DNA of 27,252 nucleotides from a virus, in the IMG/VR virus record IMGVR_UViG_3300010883_000335, positions 1 through 27,252 of that record, one strand, 5' to 3'. Numbering within the stretch: the stretch's first letter is position 1; each line of letters begins with the position of its first letter. The notes under the pieces were generated by a model that was not told the DNA's origin, searched no databases, and was given only the letters and a program-made list of their open reading frames with translations. The position numbers were made by a program, and so were the translations under genes. Below are positions 1 through 9,294 of this stretch, piece by piece.

Positions 1-3000
1 GCTCCTCGCTTCACATCGCTAAAGAAATTGTCTTGCCCCCACTGAATAAAGCTTTCAGGGTTATGGCTAATACCAAACTCCTCAATTCGTGCTATTTGTG
101 TTCCTAGAACTTCAGGGACAGAGGTTATCGCTCCCCCTGCCGCCGCATCAGAAAGCAAGTTCTTTCCTGCCAACACATAGGATATCTTATCTTCTTGAAG
201 CGTTAAGACATCAGTTTCGCGTCCTGATAATATCTGAATAGGACCGAAAGACTCTTCACATGGCTTAAAATTAAAAAGACCCAAATTAAACTCATTAAGC
301 CTATTTACGTTGCTTTCATTGTTGAATACACCACTATAGGTTATATCTGCGTATCTATCTGCTTCTTTATAGTCTTGTGCCGCTACGGCAGTAGTCTGTT
401 GCCCTAAGAGGAAATATTGCCCCGTAAGTGAATCTTCAATCTTATAACTTTCTACACCATTGCCAAAAGCATAACAGTCAAAGAACTCTAGGATAGAATT
501 CCCCGTTATGCTTCCATACACTTGGTCGGTAACATTACATTGATGACTTCTTGCTTTTGTGATAGGGTCTACTATAATATCATAAGTTTGACTTCCTATA
601 AAGAAAATGTCAGGTTGAGCATCGATAGGTGGCGTTTCAAATATTACCATAGAATCTGAGTTCTGAATAGTAATACGACACTCTATTGTAGAGTGTTTTC
701 TTGGTGTTCCTGTACAATATTTAGTTCCTCCCACTAAGGATAACCACATTTGTACTCCCGGTCCTGCCGTATTTTCATGAAACTGAAATAAGTTTGTTGT
801 AAGAATAGCTTCAGATGTATCGTCGTCCGCTACAGGCATCGTAGCAGAATCATATAGGAATGGGTAAAAGGTATTGGAGTTAGGGCCACTATCATCTTCA
901 CAGTCGGGAGGACCTGAATCTATAAAATTATTTATATTAATACCTTCGCCTATCCAAAAATCATGCATATTAGCATAATCCTGTGACGACTGATGATTAA
1001 GTTCTACGGTAGCTTCCACTGCGCCACACGCGCCTCCGCACCCCCGCGAGGGACGCCAAAAACGAATATATACATTTACTATTGCTCCTGCTGATATTGC
1101 CCACGGGACAGATGAGCCGCCCACAGTATCATAAATAGGATATTTCATCCACGGATAACAATCGCACCCTGAGGCATCTTTAATACGTTCAGAGTGGTTT
1201 TTTGTTGTTACATGTTGTGTTCCCCCATCTATAAAGGCATTCGCAACAGGGGCCGCAGAATATCCATTGGGTTTTAACCTCATATATGTTCCCGGTTCTT
1301 GCACCGTTGTCGCCGTGCCGTCATCTAAGAAATCTCTCGGTTGCACGACTTTGTCTAATACACTTGTTTCAATACAGGTATCGAGAGCGCCATTAGTATC
1401 CCTTTTAACACGCAAAATATCTCCTACTTCTACCTTTAGTTGATTCTCCCCCTCAAGACGCATCCACACTGAACTATCAAAAGGGTCAATATAAAATAAT
1501 ACTACATAAATAGTCTCATAAGTGGTCTCGCTTGGCTTGCAGGCCCATTTATACTTAGTTGCCCATGAAGGAGGCGCCATATCGGGAGGAATCGTTACCT
1601 CTATTCGATTTTTTTGGTCGCTTGCATGACAAGGAATAGATATGGTGTTAAATTGGCTTACAAGAGCCGTGGTGGCTCTATTGTAGTCATCCATATATAT
1701 TATAGAAGTTTCAAAATCTCTATTACTGTGAAGACTCTTTTTATTCCCAAACTCGCTAAATGTCCATGAACACGCTGCTACTGAAAACAACTGATAGGCA
1801 TCTTGGCTTGGAGGAACAGTAACAGGGGCTACCTCGTACTGCATTTCGGGGAATATGCAAAAGATTTCATTAGTAGCTACATTATTGCTCGTAGCGACTG
1901 ATTCTTCGGCTCCATTAATTCCACTCGCCCGTTTTATAAATCCCGGAGGTGTTAATACTGCACAGTTAAAGGCATCGGTCACGGTATTGCCATTGGCACA
2001 ATTGGGGACAAGCTGAATATTACATGGCAACCCCGGACAAGATGGAAGTTGGTCCCCCATAATTGCATTCCACTCAGAACTAGTCTCTAAATCATAAACA
2101 TTATTATAGTCTTGCTGAAAAGTAATAGTCCATTCAATAGTAAATGGAGATGTTGGAGGAGGGCAAACACCGGCGGGGCAAATGTCTAACCCTACATATA
2201 ATCTATGAGAAAATTCTACTACAAAGGTAAGAGTGGACCCTTGTTTAAGACCGGGTCCATTTATAATTGATGATAAATCAAACGCTGCTTTACCACTTGG
2301 AACAGTAATCAGAGGAGCGCCCTGAAAAGCATAACTTGCGGGCAATGTAGTTCCTGCTTCCTCTATTAACCCAATACTTTGAGTATTAAGTTGTGTTTCA
2401 AATGTTTGCATGCAAGGGAAGCCATTATAGTCTAATAAGTCATATCCATCTATATAATTTCCATACATAAGACGGTTTCCCATTAATGTTTGCGCTTTAG
2501 CATAACGAGGAACATTATCATAAAGCCGAAGTATCTCTCCTTGAGTCAATACTGTATATATCTTGCTATTAGAAAAAGTTATAGATTGTATAAAATTATC
2601 AGGCCATCCTTTGTCTGCCTTGTTATATTTATCTATTACCTTTATAATTGAATTATCTGCATACTTAAAGCATAAATCTATGGCTTTAACTAACGAATCT
2701 CCGGTATTAAACTCAATTCGCACTGAATTAAAGTTATTTATCATAGAGCCATTAATAAAATTATCTATATCAATCTGAAAATTTGGTGGCTCAAAAGCTA
2801 TATCGCTAAATTGAGATAAAGCACTATATTCTCCATTTTCATATTTATATCGATATGCAAAAGATAAAAACCGCGTTTCTATATAATTTTCTTGTCCCGG
2901 CAAATTCAATAACTCAATAGATGGAGATGCCGTAACATTATTTACTGCCGTACTTGTGGATAGTGTAGGAGGTTTAACGATAACATTAATGGTTTCGTTA

Positions 3001-3530
3001 GTAAATTGGTCTATTCCAAGTATAGGTAAAGGATACCCGCTTCTAACATTAATTCTTCTCGGAGCATTAATATCATCAGTCCACAATAAGATATCATCTA
3101 TTTTATTAATTCCTGTTATTAAATATGTAGGATTAAATTTTAAAGTGGTATTAACACCTCCTCCATCATCAATACTGACAAGATGATAAGTTGTACTATT
3201 GGTTTTCGTATCATAGGATACCACCATATCGCATTTACCTGTAGCGGAAACAAGATTAGCGTTGTCATGTACAAACCAATAAATGGTTTCATTAGAGCCA
3301 TCTTCAAAAGCCCCTATACATCGTGCCGTAGCACTTAAGGGTTGTCCACCAAATTCTAAGGCCGTAAGAACAGTATTCCCGGATGAATTTTCTACTGACC
3401 CCACTTCAGATTGCTCGGTTGAGCCTAACCTGACATTCATAGCATCAATATATTGACCTTGAGGGACTAAGCGTTCATCAACGCTTTTATTCATTCTACC
3501 TTGTATAAAATTACGCGTTAACTTTGTCAT
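1..3530 (-). CDS. Muzzle/stabilisation-like tail protein (P22 gp10-type), 3' end outside window
   Basis: This minus-strand frame starts at the ATG at 3528-3530 and stays open to the left edge, giving about 1,176 codons with the C-terminus missing. The N-terminus carries MNKSVDERLVPQGQY (residues 13-27), followed by MNVRLGSTEQSEVGSVENS. I recognise this signature from the P22 gp10-like 'stabilisation' protein of crAss-like phages, called the muzzle in the crAss001 structure, which closes the distal end of the short tail. It follows the preceding ring-type gene after one base, so it is the last visible member of that operon. The later part is unusually cysteine-rich for a phage structural protein (pairs near residues 448-453, 497-515, about 788 and 832). 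The role is inferred from the motif and gene order. A T7 gp12-like tubular protein would be the nearest alternative description. Confidence 0.8.
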   Translation of the reverse strand, partial: MTKLTRNFIQGRMNKSVDERLVPQGQYIDAMNVRLGSTEQSEVGSVENSSGNTVLTALEFGGQPLSATARCIGAFEDGSNETIYWFVHDNANLVSATGKCDMVVSYDTKTNSTTYHLVSIDDGGGVNTTLKFNPTYLITGINKIDDILLWTDDINAPRRINVRSGYPLPILGIDQFTNETINVIVKPPTLSTSTAVNNVTASPSIELLNLPGQENYIETRFLSFAYRYKYENGEYSALSQFSDIAFEPPNFQIDIDNFINGSMINNFNSVRIEFNTGDSLVKAIDLCFKYADNSIIKVIDKYNKADKGWPDNFIQSITFSNSKIYTVLTQGEILRLYDNVPRYAKAQTLMGNRLMYGNYIDGYDLLDYNGFPCMQTFETQLNTQSIGLIEEAGTTLPASYAFQGAPLITVPSGKAAFDLSSIINGPGLKQGSTLTFVVEFSHRLYVGLDICPAGVCPPPTSPFTIEWTITFQQDYNNVYDLETSSEWNAIMGDQLPSCPGLPCNIQLVPNCANGNTVTDAFNCAVLTPPGFIKRASGINGAEESVATSNNVATNEIFCIFPEMQYEVAPVTVPPSQDAYQLFSVAACSWTFSEFGNKKSLHSNRDFETSIIYMDDYNRATTALVSQFNTISIPCHASDQKNRIEVTIPPDMAPPSWATKYKWACKPSETTYETIYVVLFYIDPFDSSVWMRLEGENQLKVEVGDILRVKRDTNGALDTCIETSVLDKVVQPRDFLDDGTATTVQEPGTYMRLKPNGYSAAPVANAFIDGGTQHVTTKNHSERIKDASGCDCYPWMKYPIYDTVGGSSVPWAISAGAIVNVYIRFWRPSRGCGGACGAVEATVELNHQSSQDYANMHDFWIGEGININNFIDSGPPDCEDDSGPNSNTFYPFLYDSATMPVADDDTSEAILTTNLFQFHENTAGPGVQMWLSLVGGTKYCTGTPRKHSTIECRITIQNSDSMVIFETPPIDAQPDIFFIGSQTYDIIVDPITKARSHQCNVTDQVYGSITGNSILEFFDCYAFGNGVESYKIEDSLTGQYFLLGQQTTAVAAQDYKEADRYADITYSGVFNNESNVNRLNEFNLGLFNFKPCEESFGPIQILSGRETDVLTLQEDKISYVLAGKNLLSDAAAGGAITSVPEVLGTQIARIEEFGISHNPESFIQWGQDNFFSDVKRG

Positions 3531-3531
3531 C

Positions 3532-4455
3532 TTATTTAATCCACTTCGCTTGCCCCCTTAGATTCATTAATAGTCTTCCGGGATGAATGTTGCTGATTCT
3601 AATCTTAGCATTACGTAATAATGCCGCTTTCTTTTTTCTTGCCCTATTTATAGTGTATTCCTGAACATTTAGTTTGCTATCAAGAATCATATATTGAATG
3701 TAGGCATAAATGTATTCTTCAAATAACTTATTTACATGCACCAAAGTGTCATCTCCATTTTGCATTCCATCAGAAACGTATTCTAAAATACAGGTTTCTC
3801 CTGCCATCCCTGAACTAAAATTAATTACTCCTTTTGAAGACTCAATCCTAAATGTAGGGTTGAAGTTTGCCGTTTCAGTATTTAACCCAAAGCGCGCGCC
3901 TATTTGAAAATCAAAATACCATGCCCCATCAATGTTCCACCCCATAAAGCCATTATAAGGACTTCCCTCATTAAGATAAATGCTTTTTGTTGCTCCGGTA
4001 AGGCGATTAGTATCGATGTCTGAATTTTGAGGTTCCAATGCATATCCTTGAGCATCAAACAAAATTCTACAATTGTTGTCTTGTAAGTATGCCGTAGCAC
4101 TATTTATCTGTATATTCTCCGTAAGTGGTCTTAAAACACCACTCCTTAATAATGATATTCTAATCCAATTAACATAATCCGACGGTAATACAAACCTTAA
4201 TGTATCACAAACACTTAACTCTAAAACCTTTATCTCTTTAAAAGCATCATAATTAAGTTCCTGTATTGCGCGTTTAGCATGAAATAAAATCTTATATCTT
4301 TCTTCATTATTCACTAAAGAATGATTACCCGAATACATTAACTCAAAGTTATTAACTATATCATGAAGCGATACCCATTGATAAGACCCCCAATTAGCAT
4401 CTTCAGGGATTGCCCCTCCATTCTCATAATATTGATACTGTGTTATATATGCCAT
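3532..4455 (-). CDS. Ring/neck-type head-tail connector protein, 307 aa
   Basis: Complete ORF of 307 aa, starting one base after the stop of the 252-aa gene and ending one base before the muzzle-like gene. The three are therefore tightly co-transcribed and probably translationally coupled. It begins MAYITQYQYYENGG, has a central beta-rich region and ends in a strongly basic stretch (RARKKKAALLRNAKIRI, then LMNLRGQAKWIK). Size and position between the capsid genes and the muzzle match the ring proteins of crAss-like phages, which resemble P22 gp4/T7 gp11 adaptors joining portal to tail. No catalytic motif is visible. The connector role is inferred mainly from synteny. Confidence 0.65.
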   Translation of the reverse strand: MAYITQYQYYENGGAIPEDANWGSYQWVSLHDIVNNFELMYSGNHSLVNNEERYKILFHAKRAIQELNYDAFKEIKVLELSVCDTLRFVLPSDYVNWIRISLLRSGVLRPLTENIQINSATAYLQDNNCRILFDAQGYALEPQNSDIDTNRLTGATKSIYLNEGSPYNGFMGWNIDGAWYFDFQIGARFGLNTETANFNPTFRIESSKGVINFSSGMAGETCILEYVSDGMQNGDDTLVHVNKLFEEYIYAYIQYMILDSKLNVQEYTINRARKKKAALLRNAKIRISNIHPGRLLMNLRGQAKWIK

Positions 4456-4456
4456 A

Positions 4457-5215
4457 CTATTGTTCTTCTTGAGTGTTTTCTAATTCCTCTTGATTCGCAG
4501 CTTTGTAGATGTCTATTTCTCTAATAGATAGTCCTGTATATTGTAATATTTTATTTACTAAGTTAGGTTCATCAGATGCCGGAATTTCAAAATCAATATA
4601 ATCTAAATTTGTTTCATCAAACAATGGTTCTCCATTTGGAAGAGTAAGATAAGTCCATTTTGGTATTCTAGGATAACGTATATATGTACACACCACATCA
4701 GTTATAATTGTACTAGGAAATACCTGAATATTATTAGTTGTAGGAGATTGCACGGCAGGAGGTGCAATGTAAGTAGCAGGCCCTACAGTATATGCCGGAT
4801 ATTGTGCATTGGGAGCAGTTAAGTTAGACATAACTAATTTCCCAATCTTGGCTATCGAAACTCGCTCTATATCAACATATGTGACAGGAAGTAGAGGTGG
4901 GGAAATTTGTATTTTTGATATAGTATACCAATCTATAGGTAATGCAAAATAGGGAGCAGCATACGTTAGATAAAGAGAAAGGGTAAAATAGTCTACTACC
5001 TCTTCTAGTTGTTGCCTAATATCAGCTAGTCCTGTTCCTGATGTTCTAGCATTTTCTTTATTAATTTGATAATTGTAATCATAAAAATAATCTTCAAATA
5101 TATCTAACTGCGCTTGTTTGGCAAATAGATTGAAATCTGAAGGGGAAATATATCCGTAATTATTCTTATTCAATACAGACAATACGGTGTTCCTTACAGA
5201 GTTTATCATACTCAT
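4457..5215 (-). CDS. Ring/neck-type structural protein, 252 aa
   Basis: Complete 252-aa ORF, first gene after the promoter at 5233-5240 and the terminator at 5248-5276. The N-terminal VRNTVLSVLNKNNYGYISP (residues 7-25) followed by AKQAQLDIFEDYFYDYNYQIN is a pattern I recognise from proteins encoded beside the ring and tail genes of crAss-like and other Bacteroidota podoviruses. The middle is rich in hydrophobic and proline residues without a transmembrane pattern, and the C-terminus is acidic and Gln/Glu-rich. It heads the connector operon (252 aa, 307 aa, muzzle), whose 18-nt promoter-to-ATG spacing matches the other promoters here. A head-tail junction component is the best reading; which ring it forms cannot be decided. 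Confidence 0.65.
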   Translation of the reverse strand: MSMINSVRNTVLSVLNKNNYGYISPSDFNLFAKQAQLDIFEDYFYDYNYQINKENARTSGTGLADIRQQLEEVVDYFTLSLYLTYAAPYFALPIDWYTISKIQISPPLLPVTYVDIERVSIAKIGKLVMSNLTAPNAQYPAYTVGPATYIAPPAVQSPTTNNIQVFPSTIITDVVCTYIRYPRIPKWTYLTLPNGEPLFDETNLDYIDFEIPASDEPNLVNKILQYTGLSIREIDIYKAANQEELENTQEEQ

Positions 5216-5232
5216 AGAGCCATTCTTTTATA

Positions 5233-5240
5233 CAAAGATA
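5233..5240 (-). promoter_or_regulatory. Bacteroidota-type promoter -7 element for the ring/muzzle operon
   Basis: The minus strand reads TATCTTTG, an exact TAnnTTTG match, 18 nt before the ATG at 5215 and just downstream of an intrinsic terminator. No good -33 TTTG was identified at standard spacing. It is supported by the same element recurring 18-26 nt before six other genes. Confidence 0.75.
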
Positions 5241-5247
5241 GTAAAAT

Positions 5248-5276
5248 AAAAAAAGGTCGCATTTTTTCTACGACCC
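5248..5276 (-). terminator. Intrinsic terminator between decoration-like gene and ring operon
   Basis: On the minus strand a GGTCG/CGACC stem with an A-rich loop (plus a possible T-G pair) is followed directly by seven T. It lies 45 bases past the stop of the 169-aa gene and just before the next promoter, so it separates the capsid transcript from the ring/muzzle transcript. Confidence 0.8.
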
Positions 5277-5298
5277 TTCTTATAAACACCGAAACAAA

Positions 5299-5314
5299 GT
5301 ATCCTTAAGGATAC
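5299..5314. repeat. Palindrome GTATCCTTAAGGATAC, copy 1
   Basis: Perfect 16-bp palindrome, seven bases past the stop of the 169-aa gene and upstream (in minus-strand reading) of the stronger terminator at 5248-5276. On the minus strand it is followed by TTTGTTT, so it could act as a weak additional terminator. It belongs to a five-copy family: exact copies at 26598 and 26982, one-base variants at 25646 and 13786. Confidence 0.85.
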
Positions 5315-5320
5315 CTTTAT

Positions 5321-5830
5321 TTATGCTACTGTTACAGAAATGATTACTGCACCATCAAGGATTACTTCTTGAGACGGCTTAGGCCTACTATTAGGACTCG
5401 CAGCTAACTCCATTCCTGCTTGTACTCCTTGTTGTGCTAAAGGAAGAGCAAGTAGGGTATGAGTAATGGTTACTGTATCATTTGCAGCGGCAACAGTTTG
5501 CAATACGGTAGTATCCGTAGTGGTTTGAGTTGCTAGTACAATAGATGCAGAATCTACTAACTGTGATACTTGAGAAGCTGAAGCTGATAAAATAATAAAA
5601 GCTTTAGCCGTTGGAAATACATCCAAAGAGACAGTAAGCGATGTCTCGCTATTGACTGCCGTAACAACCGCAGATGTATCATCTGTATCGTTATAGGCAT
5701 AATCTCCCACCGACACTCCATCAGTAATAAAAGTAGCGGTAGTTAGATTAATTTCAAAAGCAACTGATATTCCATCTGTTGTTCCCGTAGCTAATTGGTC
5801 AGCAATAGGGAGTTTTAAATATTTTGACAT
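5321..5830 (-). CDS. Probable virion decoration/head-associated protein, 169 aa
   Basis: Complete 169-aa ORF rich in Thr, Ser, Ala and Val with few charged residues, a composition typical of beta-sandwich decoration or fibre-head proteins. The segment FITDGVSVGDYAYNDTDDTSA (about residues 34-54) resembles a repeated beta motif seen in many phage structural proteins of this kind. No enzymatic motif or membrane helix is seen. It lies 27 bp past the 257-aa gene without a promoter of its own and is closed by the palindrome at 5299 and the terminator at 5248. Its place two genes after the major capsid gene supports a capsid-surface role, inferred from composition and position only. Confidence 0.5.
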   Translation of the reverse strand: MSKYLKLPIADQLATGTTDGISVAFEINLTTATFITDGVSVGDYAYNDTDDTSAVVTAVNSETSLTVSLDVFPTAKAFIILSASASQVSQLVDSASIVLATQTTTDTTVLQTVAAANDTVTITHTLLALPLAQQGVQAGMELAASPNSRPKPSQEVILDGAVIISVTVA

Positions 5831-5857
5831 TTTTTATAAATTTATTAGGTTATATAA

Positions 5858-6631
5858 TTAAACTTTTTCCGTTAAGTGTTCTAAAATCTTTAAGGCTTCA
5901 ATTCCATCATCAGACTGCAAGAAAGAAGATACTATATGGTCTCGGCTTTCGCCAAAAGGAACCGTGAGCATTTTCTTTTTATTAGTAGGAGTGTTAAAGT
6001 AGATTTGGTTTCTCTTTACAACTAATAAATTATCAGAAAAGAAACCATTTACTTTAGCTTGTAATGTCAGCATAGGGTCATTAAGAACATCTAAAAATTC
6101 TATTGGATGCTTGCGAGCAAAAACAAGGACATCGCGTTTTAATTCTGCCGTTGTCATATTTTCTACCTGCTTGCCTAAAACTACTCGCGCCACCTGTTCA
6201 AGTCTAGTTACATCTAAGTTCCTAGCCTCAATAAGTGCATCAACCTCATGATTCATTATTTCTAGTTCTTCGCTTGCATCTGCCTCTAAGTTTACCTCAA
6301 CAAATACTCCCCCGTTGTCAGGATGGTAATGAAGAAATTCTTGGAGAACAGGATTAGTTCGAGAAACCGAAAGAAATCCATCTTGAAATATAATAGGCTC
6401 TAAAATTGCATTGCCATCCTGCTCCTCCTCGAAAGGAGATTTTTGGTTCCTAGCATACCGCATAGGTTTATTAACACCCTCCAATTCATCAAAGTAAAGG
6501 AGAGGTTTCCTTCGGGTATGTTTAGAAGAAAGCATGAAGGCTAAAGGAGCCATATCGCGTGTCAATTTATAAGTTTTATCCACTAAGACCTTTTTAGGTT
6601 TAGAAGAAGTTTTTATTGTTTTTGTACTCAT
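5858..6631 (-). CDS. Conserved head-module protein of unknown function, 257 aa
   Basis: I do not recognise a named family. The 257-aa protein has a basic Ser/Thr/Lys-rich N-terminus (STKTIKTSSKPKKVLVDK), a mixed central region with the acidic stretch EVNLEADASEELEIMNHEVD (about 131-150), and a C-terminal part with VKRNQIYFNTPTNKKKM. It starts 57 bp past the capsid gene stop, just after the strong terminator at 6654-6681, and no TAnnTTTG element precedes it. Its expression should therefore depend on read-through and be lower than that of the capsid protein. A minor virion or assembly protein is likely from position alone. Confidence 0.55.
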   Translation of the reverse strand: MSTKTIKTSSKPKKVLVDKTYKLTRDMAPLAFMLSSKHTRRKPLLYFDELEGVNKPMRYARNQKSPFEEEQDGNAILEPIIFQDGFLSVSRTNPVLQEFLHYHPDNGGVFVEVNLEADASEELEIMNHEVDALIEARNLDVTRLEQVARVVLGKQVENMTTAELKRDVLVFARKHPIEFLDVLNDPMLTLQAKVNGFFSDNLLVVKRNQIYFNTPTNKKKMLTVPFGESRDHIVSSFLQSDDGIEALKILEHLTEKV

Positions 6632-6653
6632 TAGATTATATTAAATTAAATTT

Positions 6654-6681
6654 AAAAAAGGGGAGGATTTTACTCCTCCCC
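6654..6681 (-). terminator. Strong intrinsic terminator after the major capsid gene
   Basis: A perfect 8-bp GC-rich stem (GGGGAGGA/TCCTCCCC) with a 6-nt loop is followed by six T on the minus strand, starting eight bases past the capsid gene stop. The next gene has no visible promoter, so this is likely a partial terminator that lowers downstream expression relative to capsid protein. Confidence 0.9.
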
Positions 6682-6688
6682 ATTAAAA

Positions 6689-8149
6689 CTATGCTTCCAT
6701 TACGAAGAAGTTGTTTGCACCTAAAGTACAAACACATCTTTCAGAAAGGAAATGAACATTCATCTCATCAATGCCTGATGTTCTAGCACCTCCGGCAGAA
6801 CCTGTTATCCAAGTCTTATACCTTCGGTCTTCTGTTTCAGACGCTCTGTAACGAACATGCAAGAAAGGTCTCTTAGCATTTTTGCCCATAACTTGGTCAT
6901 AAACACTTGTTGAACCCGCAGGAACCATAAGCCCGAAGACTTCGCCCGCGTGAATTCCACCCCTCATAGCAGCATCGTTAAGATACTTCCAATCAGATTT
7001 GTAGAAATCATAACCTCTTCTGAAGCCTTTAAAGCCTAAGTTAAGAGCCATCTCTTCGTCGTTATCGAACAATCCAAAAGATGTTCCGTTAACGCCGTAT
7101 GAGTTTTGAGCCGCTAACATATCATCGATATCAAAGCTAAGTTCCCTATTACAGAAAATTACATTCTCTTCAATAGAACCTTGCTTATCAAGTCTTTGGA
7201 TGATAGCATCAAAATCAGCAAGAGATGAAGGAGAGCCACTGAAGACGTTTCCTCTATTCCTTACTACCCAAAACACACCCTGAGAGCCTTTGTTACCTAC
7301 GTTGCCGCCTCCTGCAATAGCTGCTGCTCCTGAGCCTACTTCAGCCGGAACTGCTTCAATCATGGCAGTTTCAAGGTAATCATCAAATCTCATTCTTGTG
7401 TCAGACTCAGACTTAAGATACCAAAGGTATCCGGCAGCGCCTAACTCAGAAGTGATTTCTACCCATCCAATTTGCGCCATATCAGAACCACTCACGACAT
7501 ATTTGTCACGGATGATGATAGGCGAGTTCTCGAAGATGTAGTCATCAGACTCTAATCCAAGCATTGTTGCATCATCAGAGGCTTTCTGAAATTCAGAACC
7601 ATAAATAAATACAGTACATTGTGCGCCTAACGCAAACGCTTGACCCGCAGCTTCATAATAAGCTACAGTAAAGGTTTGAACGCCCGGAGCGGGTCCTGAC
7701 ACGGCAGTAACGATAGCTTTGTTCCAAAGAGTTGATGCTCCTGCATTAGCAGAAATCATAACAGTTTGACCTACCTTGATAGCGATGTTGCCTGCGGTTA
7801 AACTCGCAGTAGTAGTTCCGCCACCGGGAAACGCAGGATTAAGGTTGTCAGCCACCGTGATTACACCTGTTGGCGAACCTGCTGCTTGTGCTGAAGTACA
7901 CTGTGTATACTTAATATGTAGACGACCTTGCTCAGTCCATTTAATTAAATCAGAATTGGAGGGCATCTCTGCACCTACCATTCTTAAAAACGCGGAAACA
8001 CTTCTGTTTCCATATCTCTCGAATTCCTTCTCATATGTATCAGGTAAATACTGATTCAAAAAGTCGAAATTAGTGATATAGTTTGTCGAGGTGGCGACAC
8101 GTTCCGCACTTGGAATTAAGTCGAACCCCGGAGTTGGTAATACACTCAT
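6689..8149 (-). CDS. Major capsid protein (HK97-fold, crAss-like type), 486 aa
   Basis: Complete 486-aa ORF, a length close to crAss-like major capsid proteins (about 490-500 aa). Residues 1-60 include TNYITNFDFLNQYLPDTYEKEF and NRSVSAFLRMVGAEMPSNSD, followed by a Gly/Ala/Thr-rich insertion (about 85-185) that could form a surface domain. The C-terminal half has RRGYDFYKSDWKYLNDAAMRG and RPFLHVRYRASETEDRRYKTW, typical of phage capsid subunits of this lineage. It is placed after portal and scaffold-like genes, as expected for the shell protein. A strong terminator follows immediately. The HK97 fold is inferred from family knowledge and was not tested by structure. Confidence 0.85.
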   Translation of the reverse strand: MSVLPTPGFDLIPSAERVATSTNYITNFDFLNQYLPDTYEKEFERYGNRSVSAFLRMVGAEMPSNSDLIKWTEQGRLHIKYTQCTSAQAAGSPTGVITVADNLNPAFPGGGTTTASLTAGNIAIKVGQTVMISANAGASTLWNKAIVTAVSGPAPGVQTFTVAYYEAAGQAFALGAQCTVFIYGSEFQKASDDATMLGLESDDYIFENSPIIIRDKYVVSGSDMAQIGWVEITSELGAAGYLWYLKSESDTRMRFDDYLETAMIEAVPAEVGSGAAAIAGGGNVGNKGSQGVFWVVRNRGNVFSGSPSSLADFDAIIQRLDKQGSIEENVIFCNRELSFDIDDMLAAQNSYGVNGTSFGLFDNDEEMALNLGFKGFRRGYDFYKSDWKYLNDAAMRGGIHAGEVFGLMVPAGSTSVYDQVMGKNAKRPFLHVRYRASETEDRRYKTWITGSAGGARTSGIDEMNVHFLSERCVCTLGANNFFVMEA

Positions 8150-8178
8150 AATTTCTTAAATTTTATATGTTTTTTAAA

Positions 8179-9273
8179 TTAATTTCTTTTATTACTTTTT
8201 ATGCGTAACCCATTATTATTACTGTTTTGGCTTACCGCACGAATTGATAATCCTCCTTTGCGAACCGCTTCAGGCGAACGCCTCATCTCCATATCTATAT
8301 TCTTGGAGTTCTTAGCATCCGATTTTACTGCATCCGTTTTGCCTTGCTCATAAAAGAACTTAGCAAATTTATCAGGATTCATAGCAAGTGATAATGCCCT
8401 ATGGTATGATGTAGCATCAGTAATTAATCCATCCTTATCAAGATATTTATTAATAAAATTAGTAATATCCGATTGGGAATGTTTTAAATCCTGTGCTGAC
8501 CCCGGAGAGAAATTAATTTTGTTATCTCCAATACTAAAATCAAAACCTTTGAAATCATTATTAAAGACTTCGTTCGTTTTATCTAAAAACCAATCCGAAC
8601 GCTTATTTGCCTCTTCTTCGACACTTTTGGACTCTGCGAGATATTTTCTATAGCTTTCTAAATCTTTGGTATTGCTATCAGAAAAATCTCCCGTACTTGA
8701 CTCAAGGGGGAGTTGGTATTTTTCTTTTTGCTCATCAAAGAAATTTTTAGCTTTAGTTATAGCCCGCTTTTTAGCTAACTTCCTTCTTTTGACATCTGAT
8801 TCTTCATCTAAATCCTCATCATATGCAAACTCGGATATCATATCCTGCACATCATCAGCATCTAAACCTTCTTCAGTTGCCATATAGAAGTCGGCTAATA
8901 TTTTATCAGGCTCTACTTCATTATAGTCTTTATTAACTTTAATAAAATCTTCAATGCTTCTGCCTGTTTCTTTTTTATACTTAAAGAACGCTGATACATC
9001 ATCAGGTAATTCCTCTGATGTCTCACGCCTTTCCATTAACTCATCTATAGAGTTAACTTCTTTGCCATATCTATTTCCAATATATGAAAGAACGTCTTCT
9101 TCTTTTAAGTCAGTATTATTAGAAGATGTGTTGTTTTCTTCTTTTAATTTATCAACAATTGTGGTTTCATTGGGGTCGCCATGCTTTTCCTCATGCTTTC
9201 TCAATAATTCCGCTTCTATCTCTTGCGAAGATTTTTCTTCTCCGGCCTCTATTGCTCTAACTTTAATTTCCAT
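8179..9273 (-). CDS. Scaffold-like head assembly protein, 364 aa
   Basis: Complete 364-aa ORF, highly charged and mostly helical in composition. An acidic Glu/Lys/Asp-rich N-terminal two-thirds (for example EELPDDVSAFFKYKKETG and FAYDEDLDEESDVKRRKLAKK) is followed by a basic, Asn-rich C-terminal tail (RRSPEAVRKGG then LRIKSNKRN). Acidic coiled regions with a basic C-terminal capsid-binding tail are typical of phage scaffolding proteins, and this gene sits exactly between portal and major capsid. It has its own promoter (9295-9302) and the ATCAAATCAAATG leader. No protease motif is evident. The scaffold role is inferred from composition and position. Confidence 0.6.
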   Translation of the reverse strand: MEIKVRAIEAGEEKSSQEIEAELLRKHEEKHGDPNETTIVDKLKEENNTSSNNTDLKEEDVLSYIGNRYGKEVNSIDELMERRETSEELPDDVSAFFKYKKETGRSIEDFIKVNKDYNEVEPDKILADFYMATEEGLDADDVQDMISEFAYDEDLDEESDVKRRKLAKKRAITKAKNFFDEQKEKYQLPLESSTGDFSDSNTKDLESYRKYLAESKSVEEEANKRSDWFLDKTNEVFNNDFKGFDFSIGDNKINFSPGSAQDLKHSQSDITNFINKYLDKDGLITDATSYHRALSLAMNPDKFAKFFYEQGKTDAVKSDAKNSKNIDMEMRRSPEAVRKGGLSIRAVSQNSNNNGLRIKSNKRN

Positions 9274-9294
9274 TTGATTTGATTTTAGTATTTA

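Noticed and set aside
2563-3186. Plus-strand ORFs at 2563-2778 and 2956-3186
   Set aside because: They lie opposite the uninterrupted muzzle-like frame on the minus strand.
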